A DNA stretch of 64,000 nucleotides from DAHUYF01 sp035623985 (GCA_035623985.1 DASPSJ010000020.1:1-64000), one strand, 5' to 3'. Positions 16,644 through 26,553 are shown, numbered from the stretch's first letter. The notes: a model not told the origin generated them from the letters alone. Made by a program: numbers and translations.

Positions 16644-16654
16644 TTGCATTGCAA
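16644..16654. promoter_or_regulatory. Short palindrome upstream of the DUF2126 operon
   Basis: TTGCATTGCAA is a perfect odd palindrome in a locally AT-rich stretch 93 bases before the ATG at 16747. A degenerate relative (TGTGCATCGCA) lies 15-25 bases upstream of it. It is a candidate operator or upstream promoter element for the transglutaminase/ATP-grasp operon. Too short to be sure of. Confidence 0.3.
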
Positions 16655-16746
16655 TAGAATCGGCCGGGCTAGCGGTGGGCACCAAGCCTTGGCAAGGCGC
16701 AAGCGGTTGGTGCGGCGCATCAGCACCGGCCAGAACCGGAGCCGTC

Positions 16747-19700
16747 ATGGGGATCGAGGTCGCGCTCCATCACCGCACCGAATACCGCTATGAGCGGCCG
16801 GTCGCGCTCGGGCCGCAGACGGTGCGGCTCAGGCCGGCGCCGCATGCGCGGACGCCGATCCTTTCCTATGCGCTGAAGCCCGAGCCGGAGCCGCATTTCC
16901 TCAACTGGCTGCAAGACCCGCAGGGCAATTACCTCGCGCGCCTCGTCTTCCCCGAGAAGACCGATCGCCTGGTCATCACCGTCGACCTCGTCGCCGACAT
17001 GACGGTGATCAACCCCTTCGATTTCTTCCTCGAGCCGGCGGCGGAGACCTACCCCTTCGCCTATGATCCCGCGCTCGAGAGCGAGCTGGCGCCGTTCCGC
17101 CGCACCGAGCCCGCCGGCCCGCTGTTGCGGCGCTATCTCGCCGCCATCGACCGCACGTCGCGCCGCAGCATCGATTTCCTGGTCGAGCTGAACCGCCGGC
17201 TGCAATCCGACATCCGCTACATCATCCGCCACGAGCCCGGCGTGCAGACGCCGGAAGAGACGCTGGAGCGCGCCGAGGGCTCGTGCCGCGACAGCGGCTG
17301 GCTGCTGGTCCAGCTCCTGCGCCATCTCGGCGTCGCCGCGCGCTTCGCCTCGGGCTATCTCATCCAGCTCGTCGCCGACCAGAAGCCGCTCGAAGGCCCG
17401 CCGGGGCCGAGCGCCGATTTCACCGACCTCCACGCCTGGTGCGAGGCCTATCTGCCCGGCGCCGGCTGGATCGGCCTCGATCCGACCTCGGGGCTGCTTG
17501 CCGGCGAGGGCCATATCCCGCTCGCCTGCTCGCCCGACCCGCAAAGCGCCGCGCCTGTCTCGGGAACGCTGGAGAGCGCCGAGACGGTGTTGAACCACAT
17601 CATGTCGGTCCGCCGGCTGCGCGAGACGCCGCGCGTCACGCTGCCTTACGCGGAAGAGGAATGGTCGCGGCTGATGGCGCTGGGCGAGCGTGTCGACCGC
17701 GACCTCGCGCAGCAGGATGTGCGCCTGACCATGGGCGGCGAGCCGACTTTCGTCGCCGCCGCCGATCCCGACGGCGCCGAATGGAACACCGAGGCGCTCG
17801 GCCCGACCAAGCGCGTCTATGCCGGCAAGCTGCTGCGCCGGCTCGCCGACCGCTTCGCCACGGGCTATCTGCTGCATTACGGCCAAGGCAAATGGTATCC
17901 CGCCGAGCAACTGCCGCGCTGGGCGCTCTCCAGCCATTGGCGCCGCGACGGCGAGCCGATCTGGCAGGACAAGGGGCTCTTTGCCGCCGATGAGCGCGCG
18001 GATCCCGCGCTCGGCCCCGACCAGTCGCGCCGCTTCATCGCGCGGCTGGCAGAGCGCCTCCAGATCGATCCCGGCTTGGCGCTGCCGGCCCATGAGGACG
18101 CCTGGTACCATCTGTGGAAGGAGCGGCGGCTGCCGGTCAATGTCGATCCCCTCAAAAGCGAGCTGAGGGATCTGCTGGAGCGGGAGCGGCTGGCGCGGAT
18201 CTTCGAGCAGGGGCTGGCGCGGACGGTAGGCTTCGCGCTGCCCTTGCGGCGCGTCGGGCTCGGCGAGGGGCGGCGCTGGCAAAGCGGGCCGTGGTTCCTG
18301 CGCCCGGAGACGCTCTATCTCCTGCCGGGCGATTCGCCGATGGGCTATCGTTTGCCGCTGGACTCGCTGCCCTGGGTCGGCGAGAGCGACTATCCCCACC
18401 TTCACGCCGAGGACCCGCTGGCGCCGCGGGCGGCGCTGCCGCCGCGCCAGGCTTTCCGGGCGCGCGAGGCGGGCGCCGCTCCCGCCGCGCGCGCCTCCGG
18501 CTCGCAGCGGCGCGAGCAGGTGCCGCTGCCGCCGCGTCCCGGCGAAAGCGATGCCGGCGTGGTCCGCACCGCGCTCTGCATCGAGCCGCGCCAGGGGCTG
18601 CTCCATGTCTTCATGCCGCCGGTCGAGACCGCCGAGGACTATCTCGACCTCGTCGCCGCCGTCGAGGACACCGCCGCCGATTGCGCCCAGCCCGTCGTGA
18701 TCGAGGGCTATCCGCCGCCCTTCGATCCGCGGCTGCTGCATTTCTCCATCACCCCCGACCCCGGCGTGATCGAGGTCAACATCCATCCCGCCGCCGCCTG
18801 GCGGGACCTCGCCGAGACCACGGTCATCCTCTATGATGAAGCGCGCGCCGCCGGCCTCGTCACCGAGAAATTCATGCTCGACGGCTGCCATGTCGGCACC
18901 GGCGGCGGCAATCACGTCACCATCGGCGGCGCCAGCCCGATCGACTCGCCGCTGCTGCGCCGGCCCGACCTGCTGAAGAGCCTGCTCGGCTATTGGCACA
19001 ATCATCCCTCGCTGTCCTATTTGTTCTCCGGCCTCTTCATCGGCCCGACCAGCCAGCATCCGCGCGTCGACGAGGGCCGCGACGACGCCACCTATGAGCT
19101 CGAGATCGCCTTCAAGGCGCTCGCCGCCGCCAAGGCGCCGGCGCCCTGGCTGGTCGATCGCGTCTTCCGCGACCTGCTGGCGGATATGACCGGGAACACC
19201 CACCGCAGCGAATTCTGCATCGACAAGCTCTACCCGCCCGACAGCGCCGCCGCGCGGCGCGGCCTCCTGGAGCTGCGCGCCTTCGAGATGCCGCCCCATG
19301 CGCGCATGAGCCTCGCGCAACAGGCGCTGCTGCGCGCGCTCATCGCCTGGATGTGGCGCGAGCCCTACGACCGGCGGCTGGCGCATTACGGCACGCGGCT
19401 GCAGGACGACTTCATGCTGCCCTATTTCGTCGCCGAGGATTTCGCCGACGTGCTCGGCGATCTCCAGCGTGCCGGCTACGGCTTTGCCCCCCGGTGGTTC
19501 GCGCCGCATCATGAATTCCGCTTCCCGCTGATCGGCAAGGTCGCCTATCGCGGCATCGAGATCGAGCTGCGCCACGCGCTCGAGCCCTGGCACGTGCTGG
19601 GCGAGGACGCCGCCATCGGCGGCGCCGTGCGCTTCGTCGACAGCTCCGTCGAGCGGCTCCAGGTGAAGCTCGACGGCGCCGTCGACGAGCGCCACCGCCT

Positions 19701-20064
19701 GCTGGTGAATGGCCGCCAGGTGCCGCTGCGCGCCACCGGCCGGCGCGGCGAGTTCGTCGCCGGCGTTCGCTATCGCGCCTGGCAGCCGCCGCGCGCGCTG
19801 CATCCGACGATACCGCCGGACGTGCCGCTGGTGTTCGACCTCTATGACGATTGGAACGAGCGCTCGATCGGCGGTTGCACCTACCACGTCGCCCATCCCG
19901 GCGGGCGCAATTTCGAGCGCTTTCCCGTCAATGCCAACGAGGCGGAGACCCGGCGCCGCGCCCGCTTCCTCCCCTTCGGCCACACGCCGGGCGCCTTCCG
20001 CCCGGCCGAGCCGCAGCCCAGCCGCGAGCATCCGCTCACCCTCGATCTGCGGCGCGCGCGATAG
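16747..20064 (+). CDS. Transglutaminase-like / DUF2126 protein
   Basis: A 1105-residue protein. Residues 1 to about 290 hold a bacterial transglutaminase N-domain and a transglutaminase core with the catalytic triad C180 (EGSCRDSGWLL), H229 (DLHAWCEAYL) and D245 (GLDPTSG). The rest is the large DUF2126 domain with the conserved VRLTMGGEPTFV, DGCHVGTGGGNH and TGNTHRSEFCIDKL motifs. The family (COG4196) is found with an ATP-grasp/alpha-E protein and a second transglutaminase, exactly as here, and has been predicted from genome context to build or modify peptides. ATG 16747 is preceded by GGAG; a longer reading from 16675 is less likely. It probably acts in the cytoplasm, as there is no signal peptide. 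Confidence 0.92.
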   Translation: MGIEVALHHRTEYRYERPVALGPQTVRLRPAPHARTPILSYALKPEPEPHFLNWLQDPQGNYLARLVFPEKTDRLVITVDLVADMTVINPFDFFLEPAAETYPFAYDPALESELAPFRRTEPAGPLLRRYLAAIDRTSRRSIDFLVELNRRLQSDIRYIIRHEPGVQTPEETLERAEGSCRDSGWLLVQLLRHLGVAARFASGYLIQLVADQKPLEGPPGPSADFTDLHAWCEAYLPGAGWIGLDPTSGLLAGEGHIPLACSPDPQSAAPVSGTLESAETVLNHIMSVRRLRETPRVTLPYAEEEWSRLMALGERVDRDLAQQDVRLTMGGEPTFVAAADPDGAEWNTEALGPTKRVYAGKLLRRLADRFATGYLLHYGQGKWYPAEQLPRWALSSHWRRDGEPIWQDKGLFAADERADPALGPDQSRRFIARLAERLQIDPGLALPAHEDAWYHLWKERRLPVNVDPLKSELRDLLERERLARIFEQGLARTVGFALPLRRVGLGEGRRWQSGPWFLRPETLYLLPGDSPMGYRLPLDSLPWVGESDYPHLHAEDPLAPRAALPPRQAFRAREAGAAPAARASGSQRREQVPLPPRPGESDAGVVRTALCIEPRQGLLHVFMPPVETAEDYLDLVAAVEDTAADCAQPVVIEGYPPPFDPRLLHFSITPDPGVIEVNIHPAAAWRDLAETTVILYDEARAAGLVTEKFMLDGCHVGTGGGNHVTIGGASPIDSPLLRRPDLLKSLLGYWHNHPSLSYLFSGLFIGPTSQHPRVDEGRDDATYELEIAFKALAAAKAPAPWLVDRVFRDLLADMTGNTHRSEFCIDKLYPPDSAAARRGLLELRAFEMPPHARMSLAQQALLRALIAWMWREPYDRRLAHYGTRLQDDFMLPYFVAEDFADVLGDLQRAGYGFAPRWFAPHHEFRFPLIGKVAYRGIEIELRHALEPWHVLGEDAAIGGAVRFVDSSVERLQVKLDGAVDERHRLLVNGRQVPLRATGRRGEFVAGVRYRAWQPPRALHPTIPPDVPLVFDLYDDWNERSIGGCTYHVAHPGGRNFERFPVNANEAETRRRARFLPFGHTPGAFRPAEPQPSREHPLTLDLRRAR

Positions 20065-20137
20065 CGCGGTCGGCGGCGCTTGGCAGACTCGGGCGGTTTC
20101 GGCCACACTTGTCGCTCGGCAGCGGAGGCACCGGGGC

Positions 20138-22603
20138 TTGGACTGCGTTTATGACGAGATGGTAACCGGCAGCGGCGCGTTGCGCCCGCATTGGCGCGCG
20201 TTGATGGAAACCGTCTGGAGCGTCGCTCCCGAGCAGCTCGGCGACAGGCTGGCGCGGCTCTCGGCGCAGATCGCCGATGACGACGAGATCGCGACGCTCC
20301 CCGAGCGCGGGCTCGCGCGCGGCCGCCGGCTCGACCTGCTGCCGCTGATCCTGCCGGCCGCCGAATGGCAGGCGATCGCCGACGGCCTGGTGCAGCGCGC
20401 GCGCCTCCTCGACCTGATCCTTGCCGATCTCTACGGCGCGCAGCGGCTGCTCGACGAGCGGCTGCTGCCGCCTTATCTCGTGCTCGCCAACCCCGCCTTC
20501 CTGCGGCCGCTGCGCGGCGTCCGGCCACGGGACGGCGCGCCGCAGCTCTATTTCTACGCCGCCGACCTCGTCCGGCTGGCCAGCGGCGAATGGCGCGTCT
20601 TCGCCGACCGGACGCAAGCCCCGGGCGGCGTCGGCTACGCGCTGCATCACCGCGGCGCGCTGGCGCGCACCGTGCCGGAGATGTTCCGCGCGGTCGAGGT
20701 GCGGCGCCTCGATCCCTTCATCGACCTCTGGCGGTCGAGCCTCGGCGCCATGGCGCGCGACCGCGCCGAGGCGCCGCAGATCGTGCTGCTGACCCCCGGC
20801 CCCTACAACGACGCCTATTTCGAGCACGTCTTTCTCGCCCGCGCGCTCGGCGTCACGCTGGTGCAAGGCACCGACCTCACGGTGCGCGACGATTTCGTCT
20901 ATCTCAAGACGCTGGACGGGCTGCAGCGGGTCGACGTCGTCTATCGCCGGGTCGACGGCGACTACTGCGATTCGCTCGAGCTGCGCGAGGATTCCGCCCT
21001 CGGCGTCGCCGGCCTCGTGCAGGTGGCGCGCGCGCGCAACGTCGCGATCCTCAACCTGCCGGGCTCGGCGCTGGTCGAGGCGCCGGCCTTCGCGCCCTTC
21101 CTGCCGCAGCTCTGCCGCAGGCTGCTCGGCAGCGAGCTGCGCCTGCCGGCGGTGACGACCTGGTGGTGCGGCCAGGAGCGCGCGCTCGGCGAGGTGCGCG
21201 CCGCGCTCGACGGCTTCGCCCTCCATCCCGTCTTCGACCCGGATCCGGTGCCGCTCGACCCGGCGCTGCTCGCCGCCGGGGACCGCGCCGCCTTCGAGGC
21301 GCAGCTCGCCCGGCATCCCGAGCGCTTCGTCGCCCGCGAGAAGATGGCGCCGAGCGCCGTCCCTTGCCTCGCCGTCGACGAGACGGCGCGCGAGAACCGG
21401 CGCTTCGTGCCGAAGCCGGTGGTGCTGCGCGTCATGGCGCTGTGGCACGACGGCGCATGGGTGGCGATGCCCGGCGGCATCGCGCGCATCGTCACGGATC
21501 ACTCGATCTATCGCAGCACGCTGCGCCATGGCGGCATCGCCAAGGACGTCTGGGTGCTGGACGAGCAGGACGCCGACCCGCCGCTGCGCGTGGCGGCCGG
21601 CGCGCCGGCGGGCGCCGCGCGCAAGGAGAGCGCGCTGCGCAGCCGCACCGCCGACGACCTCTTCTGGCTCGGCCGCCATGTCGAGCGGCTCGACGCCGGC
21701 ACGCGCCAGTTCCAGGCGGCGCTGCACCGGCTCGCCGCGGGCGGCCTCGGCGCGCGCGAGCTCGCCGAGCTTGCGCGGCTGGCCGAGGCGCTGCGGCGCA
21801 CCGGCTGGATCGGCCGCGCGCTCGCCGCCGCGCCGGTCGACGGCGCCATGTTCCACGACGGCGTGATCGATGCCGCTATCGACGGCACCGCGACGCGGAT
21901 CTGCATCGACGCCATCCGCCGGCTGACGCTGGCGGCGCGCGATCAGCTCTCGCTCGACATGTGGCGCACGCTGCATCACTTGACCGGCGACGCTGCCCAG
22001 CGCTTTGCGCGCGGATCGCGCGAGCCCGACCGCCTGCTCGAAGCGCTCGAGAGCACCATCGCCGCCATTGCCGCCTTCGCCGGCCTTGCCGCGGAGAACA
22101 TGACGCGCGGCGCCGGCTGGCGCTTTCTCGATCTCGGCCGGCGGATCGAGCGCGGCATCGCCATTGCCCAGGCGGTGGCTGGCGTCATGACCGGCCCGCC
22201 GGCGCAGATGGAGGCCGGGCTGCGCTTGGCGCTCGAGCTCTGCGACAGCACCAATGCCTATCTTCAGCGCGATCCCGCCGCGACGAGCTATGCCGAGGCG
22301 CTCGCCTTCGTGCTCGCCGACCGCGGCAATCCGCGCTCGCTGCTCTATCAGCTCGCGCGCATCGAGCGGCATCTCGACGCCCAGGCCGCCCTCCCCCTGG
22401 CCGAGAGCAGCATCCCGGCCCTCATCGCCCGCATCGACCGCGTCCTGCATGCCGCGGCGCCCGAGGAAGCGCAGGCGCTGCTCGACCGCGCGGCGGCCGA
22501 GTTCATGGCGCTCTCGGACGCGATCATGCGCGCTTTCTTCACCCATACCGCCTCGGCGCAGCTCATGGGCTTTGCCGGCCGGTCGCTGCTGGGCGGGGCG
22601 TGA
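20138..22603 (+). CDS. Circularly permuted ATP-grasp / alpha-E fusion protein
   Basis: About 821 residues. The N-terminal two thirds are a circularly permuted type 2 ATP-grasp domain (LLPLILPAAEWQAI, LTPGPYNDAYFEH, and a D-rich VVYRRVDGDYCDSLELRED), and residues from about 500 on are an alpha-E (DUF403) domain opening LRSRTADDLFWLGRHVERLD. Families COG2307 and COG2308 are usually separate genes; here they are fused. I place the start at TTG 20138, with GGAGG 9 bases upstream. It retains the YDEM motif typical of the family N-terminus, which an ATG at 20159 would lose. An ATP-dependent amide-bond ligase role is inferred from the fold and its transglutaminase neighbours. Confidence 0.9.
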   Translation: MDCVYDEMVTGSGALRPHWRALMETVWSVAPEQLGDRLARLSAQIADDDEIATLPERGLARGRRLDLLPLILPAAEWQAIADGLVQRARLLDLILADLYGAQRLLDERLLPPYLVLANPAFLRPLRGVRPRDGAPQLYFYAADLVRLASGEWRVFADRTQAPGGVGYALHHRGALARTVPEMFRAVEVRRLDPFIDLWRSSLGAMARDRAEAPQIVLLTPGPYNDAYFEHVFLARALGVTLVQGTDLTVRDDFVYLKTLDGLQRVDVVYRRVDGDYCDSLELREDSALGVAGLVQVARARNVAILNLPGSALVEAPAFAPFLPQLCRRLLGSELRLPAVTTWWCGQERALGEVRAALDGFALHPVFDPDPVPLDPALLAAGDRAAFEAQLARHPERFVAREKMAPSAVPCLAVDETARENRRFVPKPVVLRVMALWHDGAWVAMPGGIARIVTDHSIYRSTLRHGGIAKDVWVLDEQDADPPLRVAAGAPAGAARKESALRSRTADDLFWLGRHVERLDAGTRQFQAALHRLAAGGLGARELAELARLAEALRRTGWIGRALAAAPVDGAMFHDGVIDAAIDGTATRICIDAIRRLTLAARDQLSLDMWRTLHHLTGDAAQRFARGSREPDRLLEALESTIAAIAAFAGLAAENMTRGAGWRFLDLGRRIERGIAIAQAVAGVMTGPPAQMEAGLRLALELCDSTNAYLQRDPAATSYAEALAFVLADRGNPRSLLYQLARIERHLDAQAALPLAESSIPALIARIDRVLHAAAPEEAQALLDRAAAEFMALSDAIMRAFFTHTASAQLMGFAGRSLLGGA

Positions 22604-22604
22604 C

Positions 22605-23525
22605 ATGCGGCGCTACGCCATCCGCCACCAGACCGTCTACGGCTATCGCGCGCCGGTGGATAACGGCCTGCATCTGCTGCGGCTGACGCCGCTGACCGAC
22701 CGCGGCCAGCGCGCGTGCGGCCAGACGCTCGCCGTGGCGCCGCTGCCGGCGCGCCAGCACGTGTTCGTCGATCACTTCGGCAACGTCGTCCATCACATCG
22801 CCATCGAGGCGACGCACAGCGAATTCTCGGTGACGCTCGACGCCGTCGTCGAGGTGACGCGCGAGGCGGCGAGCGAGGACGGGCCGGCCTGGGAGACGGT
22901 GCGCTCGGCGATGCAGGCCGACGGCTTCCCCTCGCCGCCGATGGTGGCGGAGTTCGTCTACCCCTCGCCGCTCGTCGCGCTCGAGAACGGCGCCGCCCTT
23001 TACGCCGCCGCGTCCTTTGCCGCGGACCGGCCGATCGTCGCGGCGCTCGGCGATCTCGCCCGGCGCATCCACGACGATTTCGCCTATACGCCCAACGCCA
23101 CCACGGTGTCGACCAAAGTGGCGGAGGTGCTCGCCACGCGCCGCGGCGTCTGCCAGGATTTCGCCCATCTCATGATCGCGGGGCTGCGCGGCCTCGGCCT
23201 GCCGGCGCGCTACGTCTCGGGCTATCTGCGCACGGCGCGGGCCGAGGACGGCGCGGCGCGGCGCGGCTATGACGCGAGCCATGCCTGGGTCTCCGCCTGG
23301 TGCGGCGCGGCGCTGGGCTGGGTCGATCTCGACCCCACCAACGACCGTCTCGTCGCCGACGAGCACGTCGCGGTCGCTTACGGCCGCGACTTCTCCGACG
23401 TGACGCCGCTGCGCGGCGTCATCCTGGGCGGCGGCAGCCACACCCTCAGCGTCGCCGTCAGCGTCACCGATCTCGACCGCGGCCCCGAAGCGGACGCCGC
23501 CGGCGGCGCGCCCGATGCCGCCTAA
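22605..23525 (+). CDS. Transglutaminase family protein (proteolytic/amidase-like)
   Basis: A 306-residue transglutaminase-like protein with an N-terminal beta-domain (about 1-85) and the catalytic triad C183 (GVCQDFAHLMI), H226 (DASHAWVSAWC) and D243 (WVDLDPTND). The ATG lies one base after the stop of the ATP-grasp gene, so the three genes from 16747 form one operon. Members of this family usually work as cysteine proteases or amidases rather than as cross-linkers. In this context it may process the peptide product of the ATP-grasp enzyme. Confidence 0.93.
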   Translation: MRRYAIRHQTVYGYRAPVDNGLHLLRLTPLTDRGQRACGQTLAVAPLPARQHVFVDHFGNVVHHIAIEATHSEFSVTLDAVVEVTREAASEDGPAWETVRSAMQADGFPSPPMVAEFVYPSPLVALENGAALYAAASFAADRPIVAALGDLARRIHDDFAYTPNATTVSTKVAEVLATRRGVCQDFAHLMIAGLRGLGLPARYVSGYLRTARAEDGAARRGYDASHAWVSAWCGAALGWVDLDPTNDRLVADEHVAVAYGRDFSDVTPLRGVILGGGSHTLSVAVSVTDLDRGPEADAAGGAPDAA

Positions 23526-23556
23526 GAGGGGCTAACCGCAAGACTTCGTTCACCCT

Positions 23557-23570
23557 TTGACCTACGTCAA
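23557..23570. promoter_or_regulatory. FNR/CRP-family-type site before the ABC export operon
   Basis: TTGACCTACGTCAA is a perfect palindrome TTGAC-N4-GTCAA, matching the layout of FNR/DNR/FixK sites. If it sits at -41.5, transcription would start near 23605, leaving a 22-base leader before the GTG at 23627, with GATGAT at 23592-23597 as a passable -10. Sites of similar sequence lie at 59892, 60382 and 60442. Confidence 0.5.
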
Positions 23571-23626
23571 TGCCGTCGTCCCGGCCAAGCCGATGATGCC
23601 CTCCCAGAGGAGGCGGGAGACGGCCG

Positions 23627-24763
23627 GTGCCGGGAATTCTGAAGATCGCCTATAAGCTTCTGGCCAACGACCGGGCGAGATTCGTCGCGCTTCTGCTCGG
23701 CATCACCTTCGCCGTCTTCCTGATGATCGCGGTGACGTCGATGTTTTCCGGCACGCTCAAGCGCGCCTCGGCCACGGTCATCAATCTGGGCGGCTCGATC
23801 TGGGTCATGGATCCCTCGATCCAGACCGTGGCCAACACCATTCCGCTGCCCGATTACGTCCTGGACGAGGTCCGCAGCATCCCGGGGGTGAAATTCGCCG
23901 TGCCGGTCTATGCCGGCGCCGCGCTGCTGAAGCTGCGCGACGGCACCTATCAATCCGCCAATATCGTCGGCCTCGACGACGCGAGCCTGTTCGGCAGGCC
24001 GACGCTCATTGCCGGGCATATCGAGGACATCTTCGCCGAGAACGCCTTCATCGCGGTCAAGGATTCCGAGTTCCACAAGCTCGAGGACCCGACGATCGGC
24101 ACCGATTTTGAAGTCAACGATCATCGCGGCGTGATCGTCGGCATCGCCAAGGTCGCCTCCAGCGGCCTGTTCGGCGTGCCGACGCTCTACACGACCTACA
24201 ACCGCGCCATCTACTACATCCCCAACATGCGCTTTACGATCTCCTACATTCTCGTGGAGCCGAAGACGCCCGCCGATGTCGGGACGATCAAGCGGCAGGT
24301 CGCGGCGGCGGGATACCTTGCGCTGACCAGGAACGAGTTCATCGCGAAGATTTCCAACTTCTACAAATACGAGACCGGCGTCGGGGTCAACCTGCTGCTG
24401 ATGACGGTGATCAGCTTCATCATCGGCTTGTCCATCTCGGGACAGACCTTCTACACCTTCATCCTCGAGAACATCGAACGGTTCGGCGCGCTCAAGGCGA
24501 TCGGCGCGACGGGACGCGCGCTCGTCTTCATGATCCTGTTCCAGGCGGCGTTCGTCTCCGTCACCGGTTTCGGCATCGGCGTCGGGCTGTGCTCCATGGT
24601 CATATGGCTCGCCCGCGTCTATCTCCCCGACTACGCGGCGATCATGACCTACCCCAATCTGGGCCTCGCTTTCGGCATGGTGGTCGTGATCGCCGCCGTG
24701 TCGAGCTATGTCGGCGTCCGCAAGGTGCTGACGATCGAGCCCTTCGACATCTTCCGAGGCTAG
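23627..24763 (+). CDS. FtsX/DevC-type ABC transporter permease
   Basis: A 378-residue inner-membrane permease: a first transmembrane helix at about 21-43 (ARFVALLLGITFAVFLMIAV), a large periplasmic domain (about 45-255) and three further membrane spans (about 260-370) of the FtsX type, ending EPFDIFRG. This is the layout of DevC/MacB-like exporters, in which the periplasmic domain couples to an adaptor protein. GTG start with AGAGGAGG upstream. It is the first gene of a four-gene export operon, and the palindrome at 23557-23570 may control it. Confidence 0.9.
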   Translation: MPGILKIAYKLLANDRARFVALLLGITFAVFLMIAVTSMFSGTLKRASATVINLGGSIWVMDPSIQTVANTIPLPDYVLDEVRSIPGVKFAVPVYAGAALLKLRDGTYQSANIVGLDDASLFGRPTLIAGHIEDIFAENAFIAVKDSEFHKLEDPTIGTDFEVNDHRGVIVGIAKVASSGLFGVPTLYTTYNRAIYYIPNMRFTISYILVEPKTPADVGTIKRQVAAAGYLALTRNEFIAKISNFYKYETGVGVNLLLMTVISFIIGLSISGQTFYTFILENIERFGALKAIGATGRALVFMILFQAAFVSVTGFGIGVGLCSMVIWLARVYLPDYAAIMTYPNLGLAFGMVVVIAAVSSYVGVRKVLTIEPFDIFRG

Positions 24764-24773
24764 GAGCCTGGCC

Positions 24774-25475
24774 ATGCCGGCAACAGCCATCCAGGCCACG
24801 GGCCTCACCAAGTGGTTCGGCGCAGGCGACGCGCGGACCTACGCCGTGCGCGAGGTCGGCTTCGACGCCTGTTTCGGCGAGATGCTCTACGTGGTCGGCC
24901 CCTCGGGCAGCGGCAAGACCACCTTGCTCAGCATGATCTCGGGGATCCTGCGGCCCAACGCGGGCAAGGTGAGGATCGAGGGCACCGACATATGGGCCCT
25001 CTCCGACGACGCGCTGGCCGCGTTCAGGCTGCACAAGATCGGCTTCGTCTTTCAGGACTATCATCTGTTTCCGCGCCTCAGCACCGCCGAGAACGTCGCG
25101 ATCCCGCTGATCCTGCAAAACCGCGACTGGGACGCCGCGCTGAAGGAGGCGATGCAGGATCTGGAGGTCGTCGGCCTCAAGGACAAAGCCGCGCTGCCGC
25201 CGGTGAAGCTCAGCGGCGGCGAGCAGCAGCGCGTGGCGATCGCCCGCGCCATCGTCAGCCGGCCCGACATCCTGATCCTCGACGAGCCGACCGCGTCGCT
25301 CGACGGCGAGACCGGACGGATCATCGTCGGCTTCGTGCGCCGGCACATCCTCACCGACCGGCGCTGCATCGTCATCGTCACCCATGACAGCCGCATCTAC
25401 GAATTCGCCGATCGCATCGTGAAGATGGAGGACGGAAGGCTGACGGGCGTGGAGCGGGAGAGGTTGGATGCGTGA
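24774..25475 (+). CDS. ABC transporter ATP-binding protein (LolD/MacB/DevA type)
   Basis: A 233-residue ATPase with Walker A GPSGSGKTTLLS, Q-loop VFQDYHLFPRL, signature LSGGEQQRVAIARA, Walker B ILILDEPTASLD and the switch His in IVTHDSR. Sequence class and size match the ATPases that drive FtsX-type permeases such as DevA, LolD and MacB. It pairs with the permease directly upstream (10-base gap) and overlaps the HlyD gene by 8 bases. It acts on the cytoplasmic face of the inner membrane. Confidence 0.95.
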   Translation: MPATAIQATGLTKWFGAGDARTYAVREVGFDACFGEMLYVVGPSGSGKTTLLSMISGILRPNAGKVRIEGTDIWALSDDALAAFRLHKIGFVFQDYHLFPRLSTAENVAIPLILQNRDWDAALKEAMQDLEVVGLKDKAALPPVKLSGGEQQRVAIARAIVSRPDILILDEPTASLDGETGRIIVGFVRRHILTDRRCIVIVTHDSRIYEFADRIVKMEDGRLTGVERERLDA

Positions 25476-26553
25476 CCGATTGATCTTCATCCTGTCGGCC
25501 CTCGGGCTGGCGCTGGCGCTGGTCAGCGCCTTCATCTTCAGCCAGCAGCCGGCGGCCGAGCCGCCGGTGTTCAACCCCGCCGCCAATCCCTATCCGAAAG
25601 GGATCTATGCCGACGGCATCATCGAGAGCGACCAGAGCCAGGGCGAGAACATCAACATCTATCCCGAGGTATCGGGACCGATCACCCGGGTCCTGGTCGC
25701 CGAAGGCGCCAAGGTCCGCAGGGGCGACCCGCTTCTGACGATCGACGATTCCGTGCAGCGGGCGACGGCGGAGCAGCAGCGCGCGCAGTCGGAGGCCGCG
25801 CTCGCGCTGCTCGAGGAACTCAAGGCCGAGCCGCGGCCGGAGATCCTCGACGTGTCCATCGCGCAAGTCGACAACGCGCGCGCGAGCCTCAAGAACGCGC
25901 AGGACCAGCTCGAAAAGCAGCAGCGATCCTATGATCTCGATCCCCGGTCGGTGAGCCGCGACGCGCTGGACAACGCGCGGAACGCCGAGAAGATGGCGGA
26001 GACGAACCTCAAGGTGGTCGAGAAGCAGTACGTCCTGACTAGGGCCGGCGCATGGAGCTTCGACATCCAAAATCAGGAACGGCAATACGCGGCCTTGTGC
26101 AAGGCCTATGCCGCGTCGGCGGCGCTGCTCGCCAAGTATACCATCGCGGCGCCCGTCGACGGCGTGGTGCTGTCGGTCCAGGCCACGGTCGGCAGCTATG
26201 TCTCGCCGCAGGGCGGCTACGACTCCTACACCCAGACCTTCAACCCGCTCATCGTCATGGGCGCGCCGCAGGACCACCTCGCCGTGCGCGCCTATATCGA
26301 CGAGATCCTGGTTCCCCGCCTCGCCGAGGCCGGCAGGATCGACGCGCAGATGTTCGTCCGCGGCACGAACATCCATGTGCCCCTCGCCTTCGCGCGCGTC
26401 CAGCCCTACGTGTCGCCGAAGATCGAGCTCTCCAACCAGCGGCAGGAGCGGGTCGACGTCCGCGTGCTGCCCGTGATCTTCCGCTTCGAGAGCCCGAAGA
26501 ATTTGAACCTCTATCCGGGACAGCTCGTCGATGTCTATGTCGGCGAGAAATAG
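25468..26553 (+). CDS. HlyD/DevB-type membrane fusion protein
   Basis: A 361-residue periplasmic adaptor with one N-terminal membrane anchor (about 5-25), a biotinyl-lipoyl half-motif (IYPEVSGPITRVLVAEGAKV and its partner TIAAPVDGVVLS), a long coiled-coil hairpin between them, and a C-terminal beta-barrel. It would link the FtsX-type permease to the outer-membrane channel encoded next. It overlaps the ATPase gene by 8 bases and the NodT gene by 23 bases, so all four genes should be translated from one transcript. The transported molecule is unknown. Confidence 0.93.
   Translation: MRDRLIFILSALGLALALVSAFIFSQQPAAEPPVFNPAANPYPKGIYADGIIESDQSQGENINIYPEVSGPITRVLVAEGAKVRRGDPLLTIDDSVQRATAEQQRAQSEAALALLEELKAEPRPEILDVSIAQVDNARASLKNAQDQLEKQQRSYDLDPRSVSRDALDNARNAEKMAETNLKVVEKQYVLTRAGAWSFDIQNQERQYAALCKAYAASAALLAKYTIAAPVDGVVLSVQATVGSYVSPQGGYDSYTQTFNPLIVMGAPQDHLAVRAYIDEILVPRLAEAGRIDAQMFVRGTNIHVPLAFARVQPYVSPKIELSNQRQERVDVRVLPVIFRFESPKNLNLYPGQLVDVYVGEK

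Noticed and set aside
16720..20106. A long minus-strand frame opposite the DUF2126 gene
   Set aside because: Same reason: GC-rich antisense frame without motifs.
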